From: Mesorhizobium sp.
GTDB lineage: Bacteria > Pseudomonadota > Alphaproteobacteria > Rhizobiales > Rhizobiaceae
Reading direction: 5' to 3'
Assembly: GCF_005063415.1 (NCBI RefSeq)
Contig: NZ_SUEG01000017.1
Location: 1 to 49,945, forward strand
DNA: 49,945 bases
Positions within the stretch are counted from its first letter, which is position 1; every line of letters starts with the position of its first letter. This document shows, in pieces, positions 24,904 to 33,130 of the stretch. Both the position numbers and the translations under genes were made by a program. Under the pieces are notes generated by a model. It was not told where the DNA came from. It worked only from the letters and a program-made list of their open reading frames with translations, and did not search any database.

Positions 24904-26391
24904 ATGAGTGAAGTCCCAGCAACCGACGAAAGCATCGCCCAGGCGAAGGCCGCCACCCGCAGGGTGCCGCTGGCGCGCGGCCTGTCGACCAAGCTGCTTT
25001 TGCTCACCATCGTCTTCGTGCTCTTGGCCGAAATCCTCATCTTCGTGCCCTGGATCGCCAGCTACAGGCTGAGCTGGCTGAAGGAGAGGCTGAGCACGGC
25101 CGCCGCGGTTTCAATCGTCCTGGTGCAGGGCGAACCTGCCTCGCTGTCGCGTGCCGCCCAGAACGACGTGCTGATGGCGATCGGCGCCAAGGCGATCGCG
25201 GTGCGCGACGGCGGCGTCTCGCGGCTTCTGGTGGTGGCCGAAATGCCGCCGCAGGTCGACGAGCATATCGATATCGCCAATGTCGGCATGATCAAGGGCA
25301 TGACCGGCGCGCTGGACACGCTGTTTTTCGGCGGCAAGCGGATGCTGCGCGTTTTCGGGCCGGTCGGCGACAGCGACAAGGAATTCGAGCTGATCATGCC
25401 CGACCACCGCCTGCGCAATGCCATGCTGATCTATTCGCGCAACGTCGCCTTCGTCTCGCTGCTGATCTCGCTGTTCACCGCCATGCTGGTCTACGCCGCG
25501 ATAGACCTGATCATGATCGGCCCGATCAGGACGATGACACGCTCGATGCTGTCCTTTTCCGAGGCGCCCGACGATCCCGGTCGCATCATTCACCCCGCCG
25601 CCCGAGCCGACGAGATCGGCGTCGCCGAACGCGAGCTGTCGCAGATGCAGGAGCGGCTGCAAAAGATGCTGACCGAGCAGAAGCATCTGGCCGATCTCGG
25701 CCTGGCCGTGTCGAAGATCAACCACGACATGCGCAACATCCTCGCCTCGGCGCAGCTGATGTCGGACCGCCTGCGCCAGGTCAAGGACCCGACGGTGCAG
25801 GCCTTCGCGCCAAAACTGCTGCGCGCGCTCGACCGTGCAGTGTCCTATTCGGAAGGCGTGCTGGCCTATGGCCGCACCCAGGAGCCGCCGCCGTCGCGCC
25901 GCAGGCTGCGGCTGCGCCAGCTGGTCGAAGACGTCCAGGGCCTGCTCGACATCGAATGCGGCATCGAATTCGTCAACGCCGTCGACCCGGTGCTTGAGGT
26001 CGACGCCGATTCCGACCAGCTGTTCCGCGTGCTCACCAATCTTAGCCGCAACGCCGTGCAGGCGATGGCGGCGGACACCGAGAGCGCCGTGGTGCGCCGC
26101 TTGACCATATCGGCCGAGCGCATCGGCAGCGTCAGCCGCATCGTCGTCACCGACACCGGCCCCGGCCTGCCGCCAAAGGCGCGAGAAAACCTGTTCGCGG
26201 CATTTCGCGGCTCGGCCCGCAGCGGCGGCACCGGCCTTGGCCTGGCGATCGCCCACGAATTGATCCGCGCCCATGGCGGCACGGTGGAACTGGTCGAAAG
26301 CATCGGCGGCCGCACCACATTCGCCGTCACCATTCCCGACCAGCCGGTCCGGCTCGACCAGGCCCGCAACGGTCTGCGTCGCCCGGCGTAA
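24904..26391 (+). CDS. orphan sensor histidine kinase
   Basis: 495-aa membrane kinase from ATG 24904; GTG 24892 is also possible. TM1 lies at about 30-52, a periplasmic sensor region at about 60-175, TM2 at about 180-205, a HAMP-like linker at about 205-255, then a dimerisation helix with H274 in INHDMRNIL and a catalytic ATPase domain. The ATPase shows the N box (NLSRNAVQAM), G1 (DTGPGLP) and G2 (GTGLGLAI). H-D-M-R-N differs from the common H-E-[IL]-[RK] box, so it belongs to a less common kinase subgroup. No response regulator is adjacent. A hairpin overlaps its stop codon. Confidence 0.9.
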   Translation: MSEVPATDESIAQAKAATRRVPLARGLSTKLLLLTIVFVLLAEILIFVPWIASYRLSWLKERLSTAAAVSIVLVQGEPASLSRAAQNDVLMAIGAKAIAVRDGGVSRLLVVAEMPPQVDEHIDIANVGMIKGMTGALDTLFFGGKRMLRVFGPVGDSDKEFELIMPDHRLRNAMLIYSRNVAFVSLLISLFTAMLVYAAIDLIMIGPIRTMTRSMLSFSEAPDDPGRIIHPAARADEIGVAERELSQMQERLQKMLTEQKHLADLGLAVSKINHDMRNILASAQLMSDRLRQVKDPTVQAFAPKLLRALDRAVSYSEGVLAYGRTQEPPPSRRRLRLRQLVEDVQGLLDIECGIEFVNAVDPVLEVDADSDQLFRVLTNLSRNAVQAMAADTESAVVRRLTISAERIGSVSRIVVTDTGPGLPPKARENLFAAFRGSARSGGTGLGLAIAHELIRAHGGTVELVESIGGRTTFAVTIPDQPVRLDQARNGLRRPA

Positions 26392-26408
26392 CGAACCGTT
26401 TCGTTACG
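26387..26408 (+). terminator. hairpin overlapping the kinase stop codon
   Basis: CGTAACGAA and TTCGTTACG form a perfect 9-bp stem with a 4-base CCGT loop; the TAA stop lies inside the left arm. There is no T-run, so termination strength is uncertain. A related arrangement with the same arms but a longer loop is at 37541-37574. Confidence 0.5.
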
Positions 26409-26635
26409 GATCGTTTCAATCCGCAAAGGGTTGGTCCGACACTACGAGTCATCAGCTCGGCCGCCGTGTGGCGTGAGCTCGCCTTCGCCGGCGGGCGCGT
26501 GACGGCAAAACGTGGCGGTAAAACTTTTGGCCAGGATCGGCTTGCTTTTCACAAATTCAGTCGCTAGGGAACACGTCACATCGCGGCCGGTCGCCAGGAT
26601 CGGATCGCGGGGCTATGCAAAGCATGGCCTGTTGC

Positions 26636-26712
26636 GCGCCCGTAGCTCAGCTGGATAGAGCACCAGACTACGAATCTGGGGGTCAGGAGTTCGAATCTCT
26701 TCGGGCGCGCCA
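26636..26712 (+). tRNA. tRNA-Arg (anticodon ACG)
   Basis: 77-nt cloverleaf with a 7-bp acceptor stem (GCGCCCG with CGGGCGC), anticodon stem CCAGA/TCTGG, anticodon ACG at 26670-26672 and T-loop TTCGAAT. The CCA end is encoded. It reads CGN arginine codons after A34 deamination. No integrase or duplicated 3' end marking an island was seen nearby. Confidence 0.97.
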
Positions 26713-26862
26713 TCAATCCAATGCACGGCCCGCCTCATGGGGCCTCTCGGGCGCGGTGAGCTCATTGTCTTCCGACTATGACCGTGACCGGCGCCGATGG
26801 TCGGAAGGTCGCGAGGGCTGAGCGCTATCGATGCCAAAAAGGGGATCGTCAGCTGATGCTGC

Positions 26863-27105
26863 TCAATCGGCCTGCTTAATCTCCGAACCCGGTTCAGTCG
26901 GCGGAGCTGGCGTGCAATCCTGGCCAGTGCATTCCTGCACGGGATCTTTCGCCGGCGGGAGACAATTTTGGCCTTCACAATGAACGGGCGGCTGCGTTGT
27001 TGCGGCTTTATTGTTCTGCGGCACAGGCCGATCCTCAGCGCGAACGGCCGGCATTCCAAGGTCGATCATGGCCGTGCACAAGAGCGCAATCCGAAGCAAA
27101 TTCAT
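26863..27105 (-). CDS. small exported protein with paired-cysteine repeats
   Basis: 80-aa protein from ATG 27105, which has a GGAGG box six bases upstream. A signal peptide (MNLLRIALL... ending near V-R-A) precedes a mature part of about 58 residues with two copies of a C-x-G-Q-x-C motif (CEGQNC and CTGQDC), each followed by a proline-rich stretch. The function is unknown; paired cysteines suggest two small disulfide loops or metal binding in the periplasm. The frame is open further upstream without a start signal. Confidence 0.7.
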   Translation of the reverse strand: MNLLRIALLCTAMIDLGMPAVRAEDRPVPQNNKAATTQPPVHCEGQNCLPPAKDPVQECTGQDCTPAPPTEPGSEIKQAD

Positions 27106-27361
27106 TTTCGCCTCCGCAACGACAGCGAGACGCAGATCATACCTTCGAACTGCGGCCAACATCCTGTCACCCGCGAACGGCGTTAACAGCGCGTTTCATT
27201 GCCGGTCGGAAGGGCGTACCGATTGAGATCGAGCGTCGTCCTCTTCCTGGCAAAATAGCGCCAGAAACGGGGCATTCGGCCGGAGGTGACTGAAGCCAAC
27301 CTTCCGATTTTCCTGTACACCTGTTCGAAGGGTTCGAGGTGCCTTTCACGGGGGAACGTAC

Positions 27362-27676
27362 ATGACGGCATTCAACAGCGTCCGCTTCCAGGTCAAGCCG
27401 GGTAGTGAAGACGAATTCGTCGAACTGTTCAGCAGCGCTCCGCGCAATTTCGAGGGATTGCGAAAAATGGCTCTCATCAAATCGGGAGGCGGCACCTTCT
27501 TCTCGATTGGAGAGTGGGACACTTTCCAGCACATGGTCGATGCCAGGCCCAAAATGCTAGGCAATCTTGATCGGTTCCGGCATACGTTGCAGCGGCTTGA
27601 GGGCGGATATACGGATGCTGTTTCCGGCGAGGCCGTCTTCGACACGGACGGCAGGAGCAGCGGCAGGTCGGTATAG
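27362..27676 (+). CDS. antibiotic biosynthesis monooxygenase (ABM) domain protein
   Basis: 104-aa single-domain protein. The pattern V-R-F-Q-V-K-P-G-x-E-D-E-F near the N-terminus followed by G-E-W-D-x-x-x-H fits the dimeric alpha-beta barrel (ABM) fold, whose members include quinol monooxygenases and haem-degrading enzymes. No specific activity can be assigned. The ribosome-binding site is a GGGGGAA run close to the ATG. It stands alone between unrelated genes. Confidence 0.7.
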   Translation: MTAFNSVRFQVKPGSEDEFVELFSSAPRNFEGLRKMALIKSGGGTFFSIGEWDTFQHMVDARPKMLGNLDRFRHTLQRLEGGYTDAVSGEAVFDTDGRSSGRSV

Positions 27677-27721
27677 GTTCGCACTTCGAAAGCTTATGCC
27701 GTGCGCCACTTCCCGGCTCTA

Positions 27722-28864
27722 TTACCTAAACCGCACATTCGCCCTCGAAAGCTCTGCCACCGACCTGCATCCCATAAGCCGCATGCCGCGTTCGATCTCG
27801 GTTCGCATCAGGCCGAGCGCCCGTTCGACGCCGGCCTGTCCGGCGGCTGCCAGCGGGAAGAGATAGTAGCGTCCGACACCGACGGCCTTGGCACCCAACG
27901 ACAGGGCTTTCAGCACATGCGTGCCGCGCTGGACGCCGCTGTCGATGATCACGTCTATCTTGTCGCCCACCGCGTCGACGATCTCCGACAGCTGGTCGAA
28001 CGGGCTGCGCGAGCCGTCCAGCTGCCTGCCGCCATGATTGGACAGAACGATGCCGGTGCAGCCGATGTCGACGGCCTTTCTGGCATCGGCGACGCTCATG
28101 ATCCCCTTCAGGCAAAACTGGCCGTTCCAAAAGCGGACCATGTCTTCGACGTCCTTCCAATCCAGCGATGGATCGAGGATCTCCGTGAAATAGCGGCTGA
28201 TGGAAAGCGCTCCGCCGCCGAGATCGATATGGCCGTCCAATTGCGGCAGGCTGAACTTGTCGTGCGTCAAATAGTCGATGGCCCATCTCGGCTTGATCGC
28301 GAACTGCATCATCCCGCCGAGCGTAAGCCGAAAGGGGATGGAAAAGCCGGTCCGCAGGTCACGCTCGCGGTTTCCGCCGGTGACGCTGTCGACCGTCAGC
28401 ATCATCACCTCGACGCCGGACGCCTTGGCGCGCTCCATCATGGCGCGGTTCAGGCCGCGATCCTTATGGAAATAGAACTGATAAACCTGCGGCGTCCTGT
28501 GCTTGCGAACTTCCTCCAGGCTGACCGTCCCAAGCGACGAGACGCCGAACATCGTGCCGAACTTCTCCGCCGCCGCGGCGACGGCGCGCTCGCCGCTATG
28601 GTGAAACAGCCGCTGGAGAGCCGTCGGCGAACAATAGACCGGCATCGCCAGCTTCTGGCCCATGACGGTGACCGACATGTCGACCTGTCCGACGCCGGCA
28701 AGGACGTTGGGGACGAGATCGCAGCCCTCGAACGCCACCGTGTTGCGCCGCAGCGTCGTCTCGTCGTCCGCGCCGCCATCGATATAGTTGAAGATCGGGC
28801 CTGGCAGGCGCTGTTTTGCCAGCCGGCGAAAGTCCTGAAAATTATAGCAGCTTTGCAGTCTCAT
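27722..28864 (-). CDS. lldD: FMN-dependent alpha-hydroxy-acid dehydrogenase (LldD-like)
   Basis: 380-aa enzyme of the L-lactate dehydrogenase/glycolate oxidase family, oxidising an L-2-hydroxy acid with FMN. Signature motifs are Y-I-D-G-G-A-D-D-E near the N-terminus, S-S-L-G-T for FMN contact, the active-site SNHGGRQLDG with the base His, and D-S-G-V-Q-R-G-T near the end. L-lactate is the most likely substrate, but related acids are possible. It follows a LacI regulator gene by 69 bp on the same strand, linking it to the divergent sugar ABC importer. Confidence 0.9.
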   Translation of the reverse strand: MRLQSCYNFQDFRRLAKQRLPGPIFNYIDGGADDETTLRRNTVAFEGCDLVPNVLAGVGQVDMSVTVMGQKLAMPVYCSPTALQRLFHHSGERAVAAAAEKFGTMFGVSSLGTVSLEEVRKHRTPQVYQFYFHKDRGLNRAMMERAKASGVEVMMLTVDSVTGGNRERDLRTGFSIPFRLTLGGMMQFAIKPRWAIDYLTHDKFSLPQLDGHIDLGGGALSISRYFTEILDPSLDWKDVEDMVRFWNGQFCLKGIMSVADARKAVDIGCTGIVLSNHGGRQLDGSRSPFDQLSEIVDAVGDKIDVIIDSGVQRGTHVLKALSLGAKAVGVGRYYLFPLAAAGQAGVERALGLMRTEIERGMRLMGCRSVAELSRANVRFR

Positions 28865-28933
28865 GAAGTCAATCGGGTATATGCCGGGGCTGATGTCAAG
28901 CCTGTGCCGTTGTCGATCGCCGCCCGCTTCGCC

Positions 28934-30040
28934 TCAGCCCGGCATAGCGCCAACCGACTCCCGCTCCACCAGCGGGCATTCGAGCTTGGTGATGGGATAG
29001 CGGCCGCGACCGGGTGGGGCGGGGACTTCCAGCTGCTCGATCGCCCATTGCCCCATCGCCATATGCGGCAGGATCGACGTCGTCAGCGGCGGGAACAGAT
29101 GCCGCGCGATCTCCTCGTCGTCATAACCGACCACCGAAATATCCTGGGGGATGTGCAGGCCGGCCTCCTTTAGCGCCTCGTAGCAGCCGATCGCGGTGCG
29201 GTCGTTCTGGCAGAAGATGGCGGTCGGCCGGTCCTTCAGCGCCAAGAGCTTGACGGTCGCGGCATAGCCGGCGCTTGCCGACCAATCGCCTTCGACGACC
29301 AAGTCCGGGTCGAACGGGATGTCGGCTGTCGCCAGCGCCCGGCGGTAGCCCTTCAGCCGGTCCTGAGCCGCCTGCATCCAGGGCTCGCCGGTGATGGTGG
29401 CGATACGGCGATGGCCATGGCTGATCAGGTGCCGGGTCGAGCTCTGCCCGCCGGCGATCTCGCTCGGCACCACGGCGGGGAAGGCATAGTCGGCGGTGTA
29501 GCAGTTGAGCAGGATGACCGGAATGTCGAGGCCGTAGAGATAATCCGGCGCGACGACCTCGCGGGTGAAGATGGTCATGTAGATCAGCGCCGAAATGCCC
29601 CGCTTGGTCAGCGCCGCGATGGCGCGAGGCTCCATCACCTCGTCGCCCATGGTCTGCGCCACCAGCAGCACATTGCCAGCGTTCCACGAGGCTTGCCGCG
29701 CCCCTTCAATGGCGACGACCGCCTCCGGGCTGGTCGCCAACTGGTCGACGGCGAAGCCGATCACGCCATCCAGCCCGTCGAATGCGGCAACCGGGGCTCG
29801 CAGGGCGGAAAACACCGGCGGCGAATAGCCCAGCGTTCGCGCGGTCTCGATCACCCGCTCTCGGGTTTGCTGCGACAGCCTGATGCCCGGCGTGTTGTTG
29901 AGCACGAACGAAACCGTCGCCTGCGAACAGCCTGCGGCCCTGGCGATGTCGGTCATGGTAACGCGGCCCTTGGGGTTTTTCCCGGACAGCTTGCGCCGCC
30001 TGGTACCCTCAAGGACGGGATCACGCAGTGGTTCGTTCAT
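28934..30040 (-). CDS. LacI-family transcriptional regulator
   Basis: 368-aa regulator. The N-terminal helix-turn-helix (TMTDIARAAGCSQATVSFVL, about 29-50) and hinge helix precede a periplasmic-binding-protein-like effector domain (about 85-350). A basic N-terminal tail of 27 residues lies before the helix-turn-helix; ATG 30040 has a GAGGGA box, so the tail is probably real. It is divergent from the sugar importer and upstream of the hydroxy-acid dehydrogenase gene, so it likely controls both. Confidence 0.93.
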   Translation of the reverse strand: MNEPLRDPVLEGTRRRKLSGKNPKGRVTMTDIARAAGCSQATVSFVLNNTPGIRLSQQTRERVIETARTLGYSPPVFSALRAPVAAFDGLDGVIGFAVDQLATSPEAVVAIEGARQASWNAGNVLLVAQTMGDEVMEPRAIAALTKRGISALIYMTIFTREVVAPDYLYGLDIPVILLNCYTADYAFPAVVPSEIAGGQSSTRHLISHGHRRIATITGEPWMQAAQDRLKGYRRALATADIPFDPDLVVEGDWSASAGYAATVKLLALKDRPTAIFCQNDRTAIGCYEALKEAGLHIPQDISVVGYDDEEIARHLFPPLTTSILPHMAMGQWAIEQLEVPAPPGRGRYPITKLECPLVERESVGAMPG

Positions 30041-30487
30041 GTCATTGGTCCCTCGAATCTCGCATTTATAGGGCGAAGCGATACTAATAGATATAATCGA
30101 CCCTCTTAGGCCGATTTAGTCCCCGATCCGAAACGGTGACGACTGGGGAGGCCTCTCTCCTTTGTGGCGAGAATCCCGACCAACTAATACTCTTTACTAA
30201 TATCTGGCATCCCTATAACGTCAATCCATCATGCCGGACGACATCGGACCGCGCATGGTCGGAACGCAAGCCAGCCTGGTTCCCGTCAGCCGAAGCTTGC
30301 CTGCCGCTCCGGGAAATGTCAGACAAATCGGACTATTTACGAACGGCGAATGAGTCTCTAAAGTCGACGATTGCGGCTGGAATGGCGTCGTTCTTCGCTG
30401 CCGGAAACCCTTGAGGAGAAGGGCGTCCAAGCCGCGCCGGCAAGTTCACCATCAGCGAAAATTATTGAGTCAAATGGGAGGTTGAAT
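30041..30487. promoter_or_regulatory. divergent control region with three ACTAATA repeats
   Basis: 447 bp between lacI and the importer. ACTAATA occurs at 30083-30089, 30183-30189 and 30196-30202: two copies 13 bp apart and one exactly 100 bp away. A TATAAT sequence is at 30092-30097, and TATAAC at 30214-30219 could be a -10 box for the importer with a poor -35 box (TCTTTA) overlapping the third copy. The region is AT-rich compared with its surroundings. No small gene was recognised. Confidence 0.45.
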
Positions 30488-31450
30488 ATGAAATCTGCGA
30501 TACGAAATGCGTCCGTCGCCGCTGCAGCCCTGCTGCTCGGCCTGTCCGCCAGCGCAATTGCGCGGGCCGACGACAAGCCGACACTGGCCTTCGTCGTCAA
30601 CGGCGCTTCCGATTTCTGGAAGGCGGCCGAAGCCGGCGTCAAGAAGGCTCAAGGCGAACTGCCCAATTACAATCTGGAACTCAAATATCCGGAGCAGTCC
30701 TCAGTCGCCATCCAGCAGCGCCTGATGGACGATCTGGTGACGGCCGGCGTGAAGGCGATCATGGTCTCGGCCGTCGATCCCAAGACGTCGACCGACGGGC
30801 TGAACAAGATCGCCTCGGAAACGGCGCTGTTCACCACCGACAGCGACGCACCGCAGACCAAGCGTGTCGCCTATATCGGCTCGTCCAATGTCGATGCCGG
30901 CAAGCAGGCGGCAGAGATCGCCAAGAAGGCAATGCCTGACGGCGGCAAGTGCCTCGGGTTCGTCGGCCTGCTCGGCGCCGACAACGCCAAGGAACGTATC
31001 CAGGGCATGAAGGACGGCCTCGCCGGCACCAAGATCGAATTGGTCGACGTGCGTGGCGACGACATCGATCAGGCTCGCGCCAAGAAGAACGTCGAGGACG
31101 CGCTGGTCGCCAGCCCCGACGTCACCTGCATGGTCGGCTTCTATTCCTACAACACGCCGCGCATTTATGAAGCGCTGCGCGATGCCGGCAAGCTCGGCCA
31201 GATCACCGTCGTCGGCTTCGACGACGATCCGATCACGCTGGGCGGCGTCAAGGAAGGCACCGTCGCCGCCACCGTCGTGCAGCAGCCCTTCGAATGGGCC
31301 TATCAGGGCATGAAGCTGATGGCCGCCTATCTCAAGGGCGACAAGTCGGGCATTCCCGCCGATGGACTGATCATCATCCCGACCAAGATCATCGGCAAGG
31401 ACGATGTCGACGCCTACGCCGCCAGCCTCAAGGCGATGTCTGGAAACTGA
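30488..31450 (+). CDS. sugar ABC transporter substrate-binding protein
   Basis: 320-aa periplasmic binding protein of the RbsB-like class (Peripla_BP_4). The Sec signal peptide ends near A-R-A (about 27). The mature part starts K-P-T-L-A-F-V-V-N and shows the two-lobed sugar-binding pattern (S-A-V-D-P-K-T, T-T-D-S-D-A-P, V-G-F-D-D-D-P). ATG 30488 follows GGGAGG. It is first in the importer operon and followed by stem-loops that may stabilise its mRNA. The ligand is unknown; a pentose or small polyol is typical for the class. Confidence 0.92.
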   Translation: MKSAIRNASVAAAALLLGLSASAIARADDKPTLAFVVNGASDFWKAAEAGVKKAQGELPNYNLELKYPEQSSVAIQQRLMDDLVTAGVKAIMVSAVDPKTSTDGLNKIASETALFTTDSDAPQTKRVAYIGSSNVDAGKQAAEIAKKAMPDGGKCLGFVGLLGADNAKERIQGMKDGLAGTKIELVDVRGDDIDQARAKKNVEDALVASPDVTCMVGFYSYNTPRIYEALRDAGKLGQITVVGFDDDPITLGGVKEGTVAATVVQQPFEWAYQGMKLMAAYLKGDKSGIPADGLIIIPTKIIGKDDVDAYAASLKAMSGN

Positions 31451-31463
31451 GCGAATTAGGTTG

Positions 31464-31522
31464 CGCCGGCTCAAGATTCGTCTTGAGCCGGCGTTCTATT
31501 GACGGGCCTCGCGAGGCTCGTC
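31464..31522 (+). promoter_or_regulatory. tandem intercistronic stem-loops
   Basis: First hairpin: a perfect 13-bp stem (CGCCGGCTCAAGA and complement, 31464-31493) with a TTCG tetraloop, followed by TTCTATT. Second hairpin: 31501-31522, a 9-bp stem including one G-T pair with a CGCG loop. Both lie between the binding-protein and ATPase genes. They probably give partial termination or 3' end protection so that the binding protein is made in excess. Confidence 0.65.
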
Positions 31523-31562
31523 AGTCTGAGGCCAAACGGCCCACCGGCTGCTGTCAGGCGTG

Positions 31563-33107
31563 ATGAATTATTCCGACCCATCCATCGTTGCATCTACGGA
31601 CGCTCCGTTCCTGAGCCTCGACGGTGTGCGCAAGACCTATCCCGGCGTCGTCGCGCTGGACGGATTCTCGATGGACGTAAGGCCCGGCGAGGTCATCGGC
31701 CTGGTCGGCGAAAACGGCGCTGGCAAATCGACGCTGATGAAGATCCTCGGTGGCGTCACCAGGCCGGACACCGGCACCATCACCGTCGATGGCGTCACCC
31801 ATGACGGACTGACAGTCGAGGCCAGCATCGGCTCGGGCATCGCTTTCGTCCACCAGGAACTCAACCTGTTCGAAAACCTCGACGTGGCCGCCAATATCTT
31901 CTTCGGCCGCGAACCGCTGCGCGCCGGGCCGCTCAAGCTCGTCGACCGCGCCAGGCTGCGAGCGCAGGCGGCGCCGCTGCTCAAACGCGTGGGCGCCAAT
32001 TTCTCGGCCGATACGCCGGTGTCGGCGCTGTCGCTGGCGCAGCAGCAAATGGTCGAGATCGCCAAGGCGCTGTCGATCGAGGCAAGACTGGTTATCCTCG
32101 ACGAACCGACGTCCAGCCTGCCGATCGCCGAAACCGACAAGCTCCTCGGTGTCATCAAGGCGCTGAAGGCAGACGGCATCAGTGTCATTTTCATCTCGCA
32201 CCGCCTTCACGAGGTCGAGCGCGTCGCCGACCGCGTCGTCGTGCTCAGGGACGGCATGCTCGCCGGAACCTTGCCGAAGAGCGCCATCAATCACGACCAG
32301 ATGGTCAAGCTGATGATCGGCCGCATGCTGAAGGAGCGCGAGAAGGCCGCAGAATCGGCGCGCCCGCCGGGCTCTGTCGCGCTTTCGGTCAAGGCCATTC
32401 GCACCGCCGCCTATCCTGACCGGCCCGTCGACCTCGACGTCAGGCATGGCGAGATCCTCGGCCTGGCCGGCCTCGTCGGCTCCGGCCGGACGGAACTGGC
32501 GCGCGTGCTGTTCGGCATCAACAGGAGCTTTGGCGGCTCGTTCCAGCTTGACGGAAAAGATCTGGTTCTTGGTTCGGCCGCGGATGCAGTGGCCAATGGT
32601 ATCTTCCTCGTCCCCGAGGATCGCAAGCTGACCGGCATCCTGCTCGATCTGTCGATTGCCCAGAATATCTCGCTGCCCAATCTGCCGGCGCATTCGCGGC
32701 GCTCGCTGGTCTCGGCCAGCGCCGAGGCCGCCACCGCCGAGAAGCAGAAGACCGATCTCGGCATTAGGGCGCCCTCCGTCCAGACGCGTACCGGCACGCT
32801 GTCGGGCGGCAACCAGCAAAAGGTCGTGCTGGCCAAATGGCTGGCGATGAAGCCGAAGGTGATGATCCTCGACGAACCGACGCGCGGTATCGATATCGGC
32901 GCCAAGGCCGAAATCTACGGGCTGATGCGGGCGCTGGCCGATGCCGGCGTCGCCGTGCTGATGATCTCCAGCGACATGGAGGAGGTGATCGGCGTTTCCG
33001 ACCGCATCGCCGTCATGCATGAGGGCCAGATCTCCGGCATTCTCGACAAGGACCGGTTCAGCCAGGAAAACGTGCTGCTGCTGGCGGTCGGCAAGCAGCC
33101 GAAATAA
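31563..33107 (+). CDS. sugar ABC transporter ATP-binding protein (tandem domain)
   Basis: 514 aa from ATG 31563 (GTG 31560 directly precedes it). Two ATPase modules as in RbsA/MglA. The first has Walker A GENGAGKST, signature LSLAQQQMVEIA and Walker B LVILDEPTSSL. The second has the usual degenerate Walker A (GLVGSGRTELAR), signature LSGGNQQKVVLA and Walker B VMILDEPTRGID. It powers import of the sugar captured by the preceding protein. The ribosome-binding site is weak, consistent with lower expression than the binding protein. Confidence 0.94.
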   Translation: MNYSDPSIVASTDAPFLSLDGVRKTYPGVVALDGFSMDVRPGEVIGLVGENGAGKSTLMKILGGVTRPDTGTITVDGVTHDGLTVEASIGSGIAFVHQELNLFENLDVAANIFFGREPLRAGPLKLVDRARLRAQAAPLLKRVGANFSADTPVSALSLAQQQMVEIAKALSIEARLVILDEPTSSLPIAETDKLLGVIKALKADGISVIFISHRLHEVERVADRVVVLRDGMLAGTLPKSAINHDQMVKLMIGRMLKEREKAAESARPPGSVALSVKAIRTAAYPDRPVDLDVRHGEILGLAGLVGSGRTELARVLFGINRSFGGSFQLDGKDLVLGSAADAVANGIFLVPEDRKLTGILLDLSIAQNISLPNLPAHSRRSLVSASAEAATAEKQKTDLGIRAPSVQTRTGTLSGGNQQKVVLAKWLAMKPKVMILDEPTRGIDIGAKAEIYGLMRALADAGVAVLMISSDMEEVIGVSDRIAVMHEGQISGILDKDRFSQENVLLLAVGKQPK

Positions 33108-33130
33108 TTCGCAGGCATTGGGAGAAGACG

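Noticed and set aside
26636..26712. Genomic island inserted at tRNA-Arg
   Set aside because: No integrase, no duplicated tRNA 3' end and no block of foreign genes follow the tRNA in this window.
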